Both the position numbers and the translations under genes were made by a program. DNA of 64,000 bases from Williamsia sterculiae. Its GTDB lineage: Bacteria; Actinomycetota; Actinomycetes; Mycobacteriales; Mycobacteriaceae. The stretch spans positions 62,001 to 126,000 of the forward strand of contig NZ_FTNT01000010.1 in NCBI RefSeq assembly GCF_900156495.1. Reading direction: 5' to 3'. How positions within the stretch are numbered: position 1 is the stretch's first letter; every line of letters begins with the position of its first letter. The notes beneath the pieces were generated by a model. The model saw only the letters and a list, made by a program, of their open reading frames with translations, was not told where the DNA came from and did not search any database. Shown in pieces: positions 36,140 through 44,361 of the stretch.

Positions 36140-36238
36140 GTGGTCATCTTCTTCGAGGTACTCCTGGTGCTGGCCTCCGTCGCCATCGTCTGGTTCGGGC
36201 TCTACGTCCTCTACCGTCTCGTCACCGACGAGTCGTGA
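36140..36238 (+). CDS. 32-residue single-pass membrane protein
   Basis: Unannotated-size gene: 32 aa, almost all one hydrophobic helix ([17 protein letters not shown], then [10 protein letters not shown]) with a short acidic tail TDES outside the helix. The GTG start has a TAGAAT box at leaderless spacing. Its TGA overlaps the GTG start of the FABP-like gene (GTGA), so the two are translationally coupled, and the microprotein is the first product of the mRNA. Function unknown; it could anchor or regulate its partner. I know of no named family. Confidence 0.6.
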   Translation: MVIFFEVLLVLASVAIVWFGLYVLYRLVTDES

Positions 36239-36852
36239 CCTCGGGCAACGAGGCCATCGAGAACGCGGCCGAACGGGCCGAGCAGACGGGGATCCGTAAC
36301 ATCCCGTCGCTCCCCGATCTGCCGGTCCCCGACGACACCGCCAACCTGCGCATCGGCGCGGACCTGCACCCCGGTCTGCTGGCCCTGTTGCCGCTGGTCG
36401 GTGTCTGGCGCGGCGACGGTGAGGGCAACGATCCCGCCACCGGTGAGGACTACCGTTTCTCCCAGCAGATCGTGGTCAGCCACGCAGGTGAGAACCAGCT
36501 GAACTGGGAGTCGCGGTCGTGGGTCATCGACACCGACAGCGGCGAGTACCGACATCCGGACCTCCGGGAGACGGGTTACTGGCGTATCACCTCCGACGAC
36601 AGCATCGAGCTGCTGTTGGCGCACGCCGAGGGGTGGATCGAACTCTTCTACGGCCGGCCGCTCAACCAGTCGTCGTGGGAGCTGTCCACCGATGTGGTCA
36701 TCAAGGCGGCCAGCGGCCTCTCCGCCGGCAACGCGAAACGTCTCTACGGGGTCGTGCCCGACGGTGATCTGGCCTACGTGGAGGAACGGGCCGACGCCGA
36801 CGGACAGTTCGTACCCCGGTTGAGCGCCAAGTTGCGCAGATACATCGGCTAA
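36235..36852 (+). CDS. FABP-like / nitrobindin-like beta-barrel protein (DUF1794)
   Basis: 205-aa protein of the fatty-acid-binding-protein-like family represented in this position by M. tuberculosis Rv0813c. The barrel begins with the family motif GVWRGDGEG near residue 57 and continues with [19 protein letters not shown], cut here to QLNWESRSW, and ETGYWRI. The final strand [10 protein letters not shown] lacks a His at the position where heme-binding nitrobindins carry one, so heme binding is doubtful; a lipid or other small ligand is possible. Residues 1-50 are an extra N-terminal tail. Coupled to the 32-aa membrane protein. Confidence 0.85.
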   Translation: MTSGNEAIENAAERAEQTGIRNIPSLPDLPVPDDTANLRIGADLHPGLLALLPLVGVWRGDGEGNDPATGEDYRFSQQIVVSHAGENQLNWESRSWVIDTDSGEYRHPDLRETGYWRITSDDSIELLLAHAEGWIELFYGRPLNQSSWELSTDVVIKAASGLSAGNAKRLYGVVPDGDLAYVEERADADGQFVPRLSAKLRRYIG

Positions 36853-36927
36853 CCCATCGGCTAACCTGTCTTGCCGATTCCTGCCTGCCTACCGACGACC
36901 CGCGCACCGACCCTGGAACGGGAACGA

Positions 36928-36999
36928 CCCCCGCGCCACCCGATGGTCGGGCTCGAGCTCGTGGGCTCGTTCTGGTCTGGACAGACCAGGGCGCGGGGG
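36928..36999. other. 72-nt cloverleaf-shaped inverted-repeat nest
   Basis: Outer stem: CCCCCGCGCC (36928-36937) pairs perfectly with GGCGCGGGGG (36990-36999). Inside, with only 1-2 nt linkers, are three perfect hairpins: CCCGA-TGG-TCGGG (36939-36951), CGAGC-TCGTGG-GCTCG (36954-36969) and CTGGTCT-GGAC-AGACCAG (36972-36989). All stems add up to a closed four-way junction. It lies between the convergent FABP-like and cydC genes. It may be a two-way terminator, a structured RNA or a DNA cruciform. It is not a tRNA: no T loop and wrong loop sizes. Confidence 0.55.
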
Positions 37000-37067
37000 C
37001 CGGGTGACCACCTGGGATTCGCCAGAGCGCGTCCGGCGCAGAAACGAATCGCAGCACGGTCGTGCGT

Positions 37068-38879
37068 CTAGCGGATGGTCACCTCACGTGTCCGTATGTC
37101 ATGCAATTCCAGACCACCTCCTTCCTCGTGTACCCCTGAAGCTACGCCGACACCGACAGTCCGGCAATCGAATTTGCCGACGGCGGATTCACCCACCGCG
37201 AACTGGCCGAGATCGATGACCCGATCCGGCCGCGCGTCGGCGGGGAGTCGATGGGTCACCACCACCACCGCTTTGTCGGGTTCGACCAGTCCCCCGTCCC
37301 GGTCCAGCAGACGGCGGTGCACCCGGTCGGAGTCCGCACGGTCGAGGTGTTCGCCGGGTTCGTCCACGAGCAGCACCCGCGCCGCGTCGACAACCGCGCG
37401 GGCCAACAACAGTCGTCGCCGTTGGCCGCCCGACAGCGACGAATCCCCCACGTCGAGCGGGGTGTCCAGGCCGTCGGGTAGTTCCGCGACCCACGGCGCC
37501 AGGCCGACGTTCTCGATCGCGGTACGCACCAGGGCGTCGTCGGCGTCCCCCCTGGCGAGGAGCACGTTCTCCCGGACCGATGTGGCGAACACGTGCGCAT
37601 CCTCGGCCAGGAAACGAACCGCCTGGGCATCGGCACCCCGCGCGACCTCGCCGCCGCGCGCGCTGAGCAGACCGGCCAGGGTGAGCAGCAGGGTGGTCTT
37701 CCCGCAGCCACTCGGACCGACCACGGCGACCCGGTCACCCGGTCGCAGACTGAGTGACAACCCGTTCGGGCCACCGAAGGTCGGTGACGAACCGACACCC
37801 CAGCGGAGGTGGTCGGCACGCAACAACAGCCCGTCGGTGGGGGCGGACGACTCACGGTCCGGGCCTTCCCGTGCCCGGTCGATGTCGGCCCCGTCGATCA
37901 GTTCGAACACCCGACGGGCCGCATTGCGGCTGCGTTGCAGCTGTACACCCGCCTCCACGAGCGGGTTCGTCGACTCGAAGGCACTCAGCGGCAACAGGAT
38001 CAGCACACCCAGCATCATCGGCGACACGGACCCGGCCAGTCCCACCCCGATCAGGCAGGCGGCGAGCACCGAGACGCCGACCGCGGCAGGGGCCGAGCCC
38101 GCGGCCACCGCGATGCGGCGCTGCCCGCGATCGCGGGCCCGACCGACGTCGTGTTCGGCGGCGACGGCCGCCGCCAGCACCGTCTCGCGACGACGGGCAA
38201 CGGCCAGCTCCGGGGCGTGCCACAGCGCGGTCGTCCACGCCTCGATCGCGCGTTCGTGTGCGGCTTCGCCGTCGGACGTCGCGGTGGCCGAACCGCGAGC
38301 GGCCAGTACCGGCGCGATCAGCCCGGTACACAGCATCGCGACCAGGGTCACCAGACCTGCCCACCACGAGACGGCACCGGTGATCGCGACGGCCGCGACG
38401 GAGGTCACCAGCGACACCCCGATGGGGATCAGACCGCTGATCAGACCGTTGCCGACCTCGTCGATGTCATCCCCCGTGCGGGCGAGGAGTTCGCCCCGCC
38501 GCAGGGTCACCGAGTACCCGGCCGAACCGGTGGCCAGCGCTCGATACACCCGTTCCCGTGCGGTCGACATCGAATCCAGTGCCAGGTCGTGCGTGGCCAG
38601 ACGTTCCAGGTAGCGCAACAGACCACGCGAGATGCCCAACGCGCGCACGGTGGTCACCGCGACCATCAGCGACAGCACCGGCGGCATCTCCCAGGCCCGG
38701 GTGATCAACCAGGCCGACAGCGCGGCCAGACCCAGTGCACTCACCGACCCGCCGAGACCGAAGGTCAGCGACCTCGCAACCGGCCCGGTGCGCACCCCGA
38801 ACAAGCCGATCGCGCGCAGCAGCGGGTCACGGAGACGTCCGGCACCTGCCTGCGATCGGGGGGCTCTACCGCGCGACAC
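37068..38879 (-). CDS. cydC: Cytochrome bd assembly ABC exporter subunit CydC
   Basis: 603-aa half-transporter with six membrane helices followed by an ABC ATPase (Walker A GPSGCGKTT, signature SLSGGQRRR, Walker B VLLVDEPGEHLD). With CydD it forms the heterodimer that moves thiols and/or heme across the membrane and is required for cytochrome bd assembly. The GTG start at 38879 overlaps the end of cydD by 14 bp; the longer ORF to 38936 has no further support. Last gene of cydABDC. Confidence 0.93.
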   Translation of the reverse strand: MSRGRAPRSQAGAGRLRDPLLRAIGLFGVRTGPVARSLTFGLGGSVSALGLAALSAWLITRAWEMPPVLSLMVAVTTVRALGISRGLLRYLERLATHDLALDSMSTARERVYRALATGSAGYSVTLRRGELLARTGDDIDEVGNGLISGLIPIGVSLVTSVAAVAITGAVSWWAGLVTLVAMLCTGLIAPVLAARGSATATSDGEAAHERAIEAWTTALWHAPELAVARRRETVLAAAVAAEHDVGRARDRGQRRIAVAAGSAPAAVGVSVLAACLIGVGLAGSVSPMMLGVLILLPLSAFESTNPLVEAGVQLQRSRNAARRVFELIDGADIDRAREGPDRESSAPTDGLLLRADHLRWGVGSSPTFGGPNGLSLSLRPGDRVAVVGPSGCGKTTLLLTLAGLLSARGGEVARGADAQAVRFLAEDAHVFATSVRENVLLARGDADDALVRTAIENVGLAPWVAELPDGLDTPLDVGDSSLSGGQRRRLLLARAVVDAARVLLVDEPGEHLDRADSDRVHRRLLDRDGGLVEPDKAVVVVTHRLPADARPDRVIDLGQFAVGESAVGKFDCRTVGVGVASGVHEEGGGLELHDIRTREVTIR

Positions 38880-40572
38880 CGGCGACTCCTCTCGCCTCGA
38901 CCGGCTCACCGGTGGCCACCAGCACGTCGGCGGCATCCAGCAGCGCCGGTCGGTGCCCGACCACGATCACGGTGGCACCGTCGTCCGCCCGGCTCCTCAG
39001 CTCTCGGATGACCGCGGCCTCGGACTCGGCGTCGAGGTGTGCGGTCGGCTCGTCCAGCACCACCAGCGGTGCGGTCGAGGCCAGTGTCCGGGTGAGCGCC
39101 AGCCGCTGACGCTGCCCGGCGGAGATCCCCACACCACCCGCGCCGATCAGTGTGCGTTCACCCGCGGGTAGCTCGCCGAGCACGGTGTCGAGCCCGGTGG
39201 CCGCGCTCGCCGTGATGGCGGCGGCCGGGTCGAGGGGACCGAGCAGGGCCAGGTTGTCGGCGACGGTGCCCGGCACCAACACCGGTTGCTGAGGCAGCCA
39301 GGCGGTCTGCGCCCACAACGCATCACGGTCCAGCTCGGTGACGGATACGTCGCCGATGCGCACCTCCCCGGCATCGGGGGAGATGAGCCCCAGCAGCACC
39401 TGCAGCACAGTGGATTTGCCGCTGCCGTTGGGGCCGGTGATCAGCGTGAGCGATCCCGGCGGGCAGTCGGCGGTCAGGTCGTCGGGCGCCCATCCGTCTC
39501 GACCCCGCACCCCCACGCCGCGAAACCGGATGACGGCGCCCGCGACGGTCACCGCACGGGTCGCGGGCAACGGTACGGCGCCGTCGATCCCGTCCTCCAC
39601 GAGCGCGAACACCTCGTCGGCGGCGAGCAGACCGTCCTGCGAGTTGTGGAACTGCGCTCCCACGGCGCGCAGCGGCAGGTACACCTCCGGGGCGAGGACC
39701 AGGGCCAGTACGCCCGCGTACAGACTCATGTCGTCGTAGACCAGACGCAGACCGATACTGACCGCGACCAGCGCGACGCACAGAGTGGCCAACAGCTCCA
39801 GCACCGCTCCGGAGAGGAACGCGACGCGCAGCACCCGCATCGTGGTGCGCCGGTGCGACTGTCCGAGCCGGCCGATCCGCACCGCGGGTTCCGCGGCCCG
39901 GCCGAACGCGCGCAACGTGGGGATCCCCGCGACGAGATCGAGCACCTGCGACGACAACCGCGACATCGCGTCCATCCGGGCGCGTGTGCGATCGCGGGTC
40001 ATCAGGCCGACCAGGATCATGAAGGCCGGGATCAGCGGCAACGTGACCACCACGATGAGCGCCGACGTCAGGTCGGTGAGCGCGAGGACCACGATGATCG
40101 TCGGCGTGACGACCACGGTCAGCACCAATGCGGGCAGATACGACGACAGGTACGGCGCCAAGCCGTCCAACCCGCGGGTCAACACGGTCACGGCCCGGTC
40201 GCGCCTGCGGAGCAACGCTCGGGACGAGGTCCTGGCCGGGTCGGTGAGCACACCGACCGCCGACGTCCGCAGCTCGGTGATCACCGTGTCGGCGGCCCGG
40301 TGCGCGTAGTGGTCGTGCGCGATCGTCGCGGCCACCCTGATCACCACCGCCGTTCCCAACACCCACAGATGCCAGGCCTGGGCGTCCAGCGAGCGCGCCG
40401 GAGGCTCGGTGATCAACTCCCCCAGCACCGATGCGACCATCACCGCCATGACGATGACCGTCGCGGCCCGCATCACCGCCGCCAGCGACGTGACGGCCAC
40501 GAAGACGCGCGCGGTCGGCGAGTACCGGAACAGCCGCCGGTCCACCGGCGGCCGGCGGTCAGTGCGCGGCAC
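38866..40572 (-). CDS. cydD: Cytochrome bd assembly ABC exporter subunit CydD
   Basis: 568-aa partner of CydC, with a six-helix membrane domain and an ABC domain (Walker A GPNGSGKST, signature ISAGQRQR, Walker B LVVLDEPTAHLD). The signature reads SAGQ rather than SGGQ, a change also seen in other CydD proteins, so the two ATP sites of the heterodimer differ. GTG 40572 overlaps the cydB stop by 14 bp. Extension to 40683 lies entirely inside cydB. Confidence 0.92.
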   Translation of the reverse strand: MPRTDRRPPVDRRLFRYSPTARVFVAVTSLAAVMRAATVIVMAVMVASVLGELITEPPARSLDAQAWHLWVLGTAVVIRVAATIAHDHYAHRAADTVITELRTSAVGVLTDPARTSSRALLRRRDRAVTVLTRGLDGLAPYLSSYLPALVLTVVVTPTIIVVLALTDLTSALIVVVTLPLIPAFMILVGLMTRDRTRARMDAMSRLSSQVLDLVAGIPTLRAFGRAAEPAVRIGRLGQSHRRTTMRVLRVAFLSGAVLELLATLCVALVAVSIGLRLVYDDMSLYAGVLALVLAPEVYLPLRAVGAQFHNSQDGLLAADEVFALVEDGIDGAVPLPATRAVTVAGAVIRFRGVGVRGRDGWAPDDLTADCPPGSLTLITGPNGSGKSTVLQVLLGLISPDAGEVRIGDVSVTELDRDALWAQTAWLPQQPVLVPGTVADNLALLGPLDPAAAITASAATGLDTVLGELPAGERTLIGAGGVGISAGQRQRLALTRTLASTAPLVVLDEPTAHLDAESEAAVIRELRSRADDGATVIVVGHRPALLDAADVLVATGEPVEARGVAGVAR

Positions 40573-41680
40573 CGGACCCGTCTCCCGACGCCGGGTGCCC
40601 ACGCTCGGACCCCAACCCGCGGTGCGCGACCGCCCGGGCGACCGCCGGGCGGACCGACAACCCGATGGAAGGCGGGATGGCACCGGTCGAGATCCGTTGC
40701 CGGAACACCCAGTACGTCCACGCCTGATACCCCATCACGATCGGGGTGATACACACCGCGGCCCAGGTCATCACCACCAACGTGTAGTGCGTCGACGACG
40801 CGTTGTCGATGGTCAGGCTGTATGCCGGGTCGGTGGTCGAGGGCATCACGTCGCGCCACAGGCTGCCGAAGAGCGTGACCACGGTACCCAGGATGGCGAC
40901 CGAGGTCGCCGCGAACGACATCCAGCTGCGCCCGGTCCAGGTGCCGACGACCAGAACCAGCACGGCCACCGCGGCCACCGCCACCGGGATCCACGTCCAG
41001 GTCTTGCCGTGCGCGAGTTGCGTCCACAGCAGGAAGCCCCCGGCGACCACCCCTGCGGGCACCGACAGGTACCGGGCGTACGCCACCGACCAGACGCGGA
41101 CCTCACCGGCTGTCTTCAGGCCGAGGAAGATCGCCCCGTGGGCGGCGAACACCAGCAGCGTGGTCAGCCCACCCAACAACGCGTAGGGGTTCAACAGATC
41201 CCAGAAGCCACCGGTGTAGATGTGGCGCTGGTCCAGGGCCATGCCCTCGACGATGTTCGCGAACACGATGCCCCACAGGACGGCGGGAACCCAGGAGCCG
41301 GCGCCGATGCCCACGTCGGCGACCCGGCGCCACCGCGGGTCGTCGATCTTGCCGCGCCACTCGATGGCGCAGACCCGCAGGATCAGTGAAATGACGATGG
41401 CGAACATCATCAGGTAGAAGCCGGAGAACATCGACGCGTACCACTCCGGGAACGCGGCGAACAGTCCCGCCCCCGCAGTGATCAGCCAGACCTCGTTGCC
41501 GTCCCAGACGGGACCGATGGTGGCCAGGAGGACCCGACGCCGGGTGTCGCCGTCGTCGGGGTCGTGGCCGCGACCGACCACCGACATCAGTATCCCCACC
41601 CCGAAGTCGAAACCCTCGAGCAGGAAGTACCCGCCGAACAGGAACGCGATGATCAGGAACCAGAGTTCCGGAAGGCTCAT
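40559..41680 (-). CDS. cydB: Cytochrome bd ubiquinol/menaquinol oxidase subunit II
   Basis: 373-aa membrane protein with about nine transmembrane helices. It is the non-catalytic subunit of cytochrome bd, stabilising the heme-bearing CydA. Family features are the N-terminal LPELWFLIIAFLFGGYFLLE, shown in part by FGGYFLLEGFDFGVG, and the WDGNEVWLITAGAGLFAAFP segment. It starts 17 bp after cydA and overlaps cydD. With menaquinone as the main quinone in these bacteria, the complex works as a high-affinity menaquinol oxidase at low oxygen. Confidence 0.96.
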   Translation of the reverse strand: MSLPELWFLIIAFLFGGYFLLEGFDFGVGILMSVVGRGHDPDDGDTRRRVLLATIGPVWDGNEVWLITAGAGLFAAFPEWYASMFSGFYLMMFAIVISLILRVCAIEWRGKIDDPRWRRVADVGIGAGSWVPAVLWGIVFANIVEGMALDQRHIYTGGFWDLLNPYALLGGLTTLLVFAAHGAIFLGLKTAGEVRVWSVAYARYLSVPAGVVAGGFLLWTQLAHGKTWTWIPVAVAAVAVLVLVVGTWTGRSWMSFAATSVAILGTVVTLFGSLWRDVMPSTTDPAYSLTIDNASSTHYTLVVMTWAAVCITPIVMGYQAWTYWVFRQRISTGAIPPSIGLSVRPAVARAVAHRGLGSERGHPASGDGSGAAH

Positions 41681-41697
41681 GGGGTCTACTCCTGCGC

Positions 41698-43197
41698 TCA
41701 GTAGGCGAACGAGAGTTGGCGGGGTTCGTCGGACTCCGCGTCGTCGTGGTCGTCGTCGTGCGGCCTGGCATCACCGTCGAGGGGGCCCTCGATGGTGTAG
41801 CGACGCAACAACATGAACCAGACGATGCCCAGTGCGCCGTAGAGGATCGTGAAACCGATGAGGGTCACCAGCACCAGGCCGGCGGGGTGGTCCGAGACAC
41901 CCTGAGCCACCCGGAGCCGTATGTCGGGATTGCCCTTCGGGTTGGGGACCACCACCCACGGCTGGCGACCCATCTCCGTGAAGATCCAGCCGGAGGCGTT
42001 GGCCAGGAACGGGGTCGGCGTCAACCAAAGAGCCAACGTTCCCAGCCGAGGGTTGCTGATCACCTTCTTCTTGCGGGTGAACCACAGCCCGAACACCGCG
42101 AGCAGTGCCGAGCCCGCCGCCCAGGTGATCATCGCGCGGAACGACCAGTACGTGACGAACAGATTGGGCTTGTAGTTGGCCTGTCCGAACTTCTGCACGT
42201 CCTCCTGCTGCAATTCCTCCACCCCCTTGAGGGTGCGGTTGAAACGGTTGGAGGCCAGAAACGAGGTGACACCCGGAATCGAGATCACCTTGGTGACACT
42301 CTCGCAGTTGTTGTTCGTGCCGATGGTCAACACCGAGAACGACGCGGCGTATTCGGTGTGGCACAGCGCCTCAGCCGAGGCCATCTTCATCGGCTGTTGT
42401 TCGAACATGAGCTTGCCCTGGGTGTCCCCGGTGATGAACAACACCGCACCCGACGCGATCATCAGCCACATCGCGAACCGGCCCACCGGCCGGTAAAGGG
42501 TGTTGGCGTCGCGCTCGAGCACATCGGCGCCGGCGTCATCGGCGGCACGCAGGGCCTTGGCGCGCACCATCTTACGGGCCATCCACCAGACACAGATGGC
42601 GGCGACCACGGTACCGGCGGTCAGGAACGACCCGGCGATCACATGCGGGAACGCGGCCAACGTCGTGTTGTTGGTGATGACCTTCCAGAAGTCGACCATC
42701 TCGGCCCGCCCGCGGGCCTTGTCGTAGAGGGCCCCGACGGGGTGCTGCATCCACGAGTTCGCCGCGACGATGAAGTAGGCCGAGGCGTTCACACCGATCG
42801 CGACCAGCCAGACGCACGCGAGATGAACTCTGCGCGGGAGCCGACCCCAGCCGAAGATCCACAGCCCCAGGAACGTCGACTCCATGAAGAAGGCGATCAA
42901 CCCCTCGAAGGCCAGCGGCGCACCGAAGACGTCGCCGACGAAGCGGCTGTACTGGCTCCAGTTCATCCCGAACTGGAACTCCTGGACGATGCCCGTGGCG
43001 ACACCGAGCGCGAAATTGATCAGGAACAGCTTTCCGAAGAACTTCGTCGCCCGGTACCACTGCTCGTTACCGGTGACGTGCCACACCGTCTGCATGACGG
43101 CGATCATCGGTGCGAGACCGATGGTCAGCGGCACCAGGATGAAGTGGTAGACCGTCGTGATCCCGAATTGCCATCTGGAAACGTCGACCACGTCCAT
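41698..43197 (-). CDS. cydA: Cytochrome bd oxidase subunit I
   Basis: 499-aa catalytic subunit carrying hemes b558, b595 and d. His18 in VYHFILVPLTIG matches the b595/d-site ligand His19 of E. coli CydA; further conserved stretches are the ESTFLGLWIFGW helix and GRQPWVV in the C-terminal half. The quinol-binding Q-loop is of the short type. I choose ATG 43197 (MDVVDVSRWQFG) with GAGGGA just upstream; GTG 43215 would add six residues. First gene of cydABDC, preceded by a perfect inverted repeat at 43272-43292. Confidence 0.96.
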   Translation of the reverse strand: MDVVDVSRWQFGITTVYHFILVPLTIGLAPMIAVMQTVWHVTGNEQWYRATKFFGKLFLINFALGVATGIVQEFQFGMNWSQYSRFVGDVFGAPLAFEGLIAFFMESTFLGLWIFGWGRLPRRVHLACVWLVAIGVNASAYFIVAANSWMQHPVGALYDKARGRAEMVDFWKVITNNTTLAAFPHVIAGSFLTAGTVVAAICVWWMARKMVRAKALRAADDAGADVLERDANTLYRPVGRFAMWLMIASGAVLFITGDTQGKLMFEQQPMKMASAEALCHTEYAASFSVLTIGTNNNCESVTKVISIPGVTSFLASNRFNRTLKGVEELQQEDVQKFGQANYKPNLFVTYWSFRAMITWAAGSALLAVFGLWFTRKKKVISNPRLGTLALWLTPTPFLANASGWIFTEMGRQPWVVVPNPKGNPDIRLRVAQGVSDHPAGLVLVTLIGFTILYGALGIVWFMLLRRYTIEGPLDGDARPHDDDHDDAESDEPRQLSFAY

Positions 43198-43271
43198 GTG
43201 TCCCTCATCCGCCACACACCCGCCGGTGGCACCACAGTCGTACTCCGGGTTCGGCCGCCGCCGGCGACCCG

Positions 43272-43292
43272 ACTACTACGTTCAGTAGTAGT
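43272..43292 (-). promoter_or_regulatory. Perfect inverted repeat upstream of cydABDC
   Basis: ACTACTAC-GTTCA-GTAGTAGT (43272-43292), 8-bp arms, 75 bp before the cydA ATG. On the minus strand TACTGT (43309-43304) could be the -10 box, which would place the repeat at about +5 to +25 as an operator. It does not match known Rex or CRP sites; the binding protein is unknown. Confidence 0.55.
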
Positions 43293-43392
43293 AGCTGGCT
43301 ATGACAGTACGCCCGAGCATCCGGGTGGACAACACCCGGCGAAGAGCGTCACCTCTCGAACATCCGGGTGACGATGGCGGGGCAGGCGACGA

Positions 43393-44313
43393 TCAGCCGG
43401 CCAGGATGGCGCGATCCACGAGGTCGGCGAACTCACCGGGGCGCTCGGGGGTCGGCATGCGGTAGCCGTTCAACGCCGTGACCCGGGCGGCCAACGTCAC
43501 GCTCGACACCAGCCAGACCGCGTCGGCGGCAATGAGATCGGGAGTGCGCAGTCTCTCGGTCGAGGTGCGCCATCCCTCTTTCTCGGCGAGCGCGAAGACG
43601 GCCTGTTGGGTGGTGCCGGCGAGAATTCCGCTCTCCGGCGGCGGGGTGGCCAGGGTGTCGCCACGAACCGTGATCACCGTCGAGCGCGGGCTCTCCAGCA
43701 CCGCACCCTCGGCGCTGAGGTAGATCACGTCGTCGGCCCCCTGCTCGGCGGCCCATCGCAGAGCGGCCATGTTGGTCGCGTAGCTGAGGGTCTTGGCGCC
43801 GTACAACTGCCAGGGCGCGGCCGAGGCGAGGTCGATCGAGTACCCGCGCTGCGCGGTGAGCACCGACACCCCGCCGGCGCGCACGTCGAAAGCCCGCTGC
43901 GGCACCGGGGCGACGGTGAGGTACGCGGTCGCCTCGTTGGATTCCCTGCTGATCCCGGTCTCGGAGCTGCGCGCCCGGGCGACGGCGTCCACCGGCGCCG
44001 ACTCCCGGCCCCGGGAATAGACCACGCGCATCATGCCCTCACGGTCACCACCCCAACGCTGCGCCCATACCCGCTGGCCGGTCTCGATCGCCGACCGCCA
44101 GCGGTCGAGGTCGGGTGCGGGCAGGTCCAGCGCCTTGGCGCTGCGGTCCAGACGGTCGAGGTGGCGGTCGACGCAGCGGGCCGTGCCGTCGCGTACCAAC
44201 AGCGTCTCGAAGACGCCGTCACCGCGCACCGCGGCGAGGTCGTCGGCGTACAGCAACGGCACGTTCGGGTCGAGAACAGCACCATCCAACGTCACCAGGA
44301 TCGGGTCAGGCAT
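43393..44313 (-). CDS. Class IV aminotransferase (aminodeoxychorismate lyase-like)
   Basis: 306-aa fold-type IV PLP enzyme in the position of M. tuberculosis Rv0812. The PLP lysine lies in YGAKTLSYATNM, and the family C-terminal TPPPESGILAGTTQQAVF loop is present, as is VRGDGVFETLLV near the start. 4-Amino-4-deoxychorismate lyase (PabC, folate synthesis) or D-amino/branched-chain aminotransferase are the choices. ATG 44313 has TATCCT seven bases upstream, a leaderless start; the ORF to 44673 only reads antisense through ygfZ. Confidence 0.88.
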   Translation of the reverse strand: MPDPILVTLDGAVLDPNVPLLYADDLAAVRGDGVFETLLVRDGTARCVDRHLDRLDRSAKALDLPAPDLDRWRSAIETGQRVWAQRWGGDREGMMRVVYSRGRESAPVDAVARARSSETGISRESNEATAYLTVAPVPQRAFDVRAGGVSVLTAQRGYSIDLASAAPWQLYGAKTLSYATNMAALRWAAEQGADDVIYLSAEGAVLESPRSTVITVRGDTLATPPPESGILAGTTQQAVFALAEKEGWRTSTERLRTPDLIAADAVWLVSSVTLAARVTALNGYRMPTPERPGEFADLVDRAILAG

Positions 44314-44320
44314 GGCGCTC

Positions 44321-44355
44321 AGGATAGCGGCCCGCCCCGCGCCGACGACTACGAT
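44321..44355. promoter_or_regulatory. Divergent leaderless promoters of the aminotransferase and ygfZ
   Basis: Minus-strand TATCCT (44326-44321) is 7 nt before ATG 44313. Plus-strand TACGAT (44350-44355) is 6 nt before GTG 44362. The start codons are 48 bp apart, so the two polymerase sites nearly touch. Confidence 0.6.
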
Positions 44356-44361
44356 GGACCC

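Noticed and set aside
36928-36999. Cloverleaf read as a tRNA or tRNA pseudogene
   Set aside because: A 10-bp acceptor-like stem, loops of 3, 6 and 4 nt and no GTTCGA-type T loop exclude a tRNA.
41716-43371. 551-codon frame antisense to cydA
   Set aside because: Low-complexity Arg/Gly/Asp/His composition, no domain, and complete overlap with a clear cydA gene.
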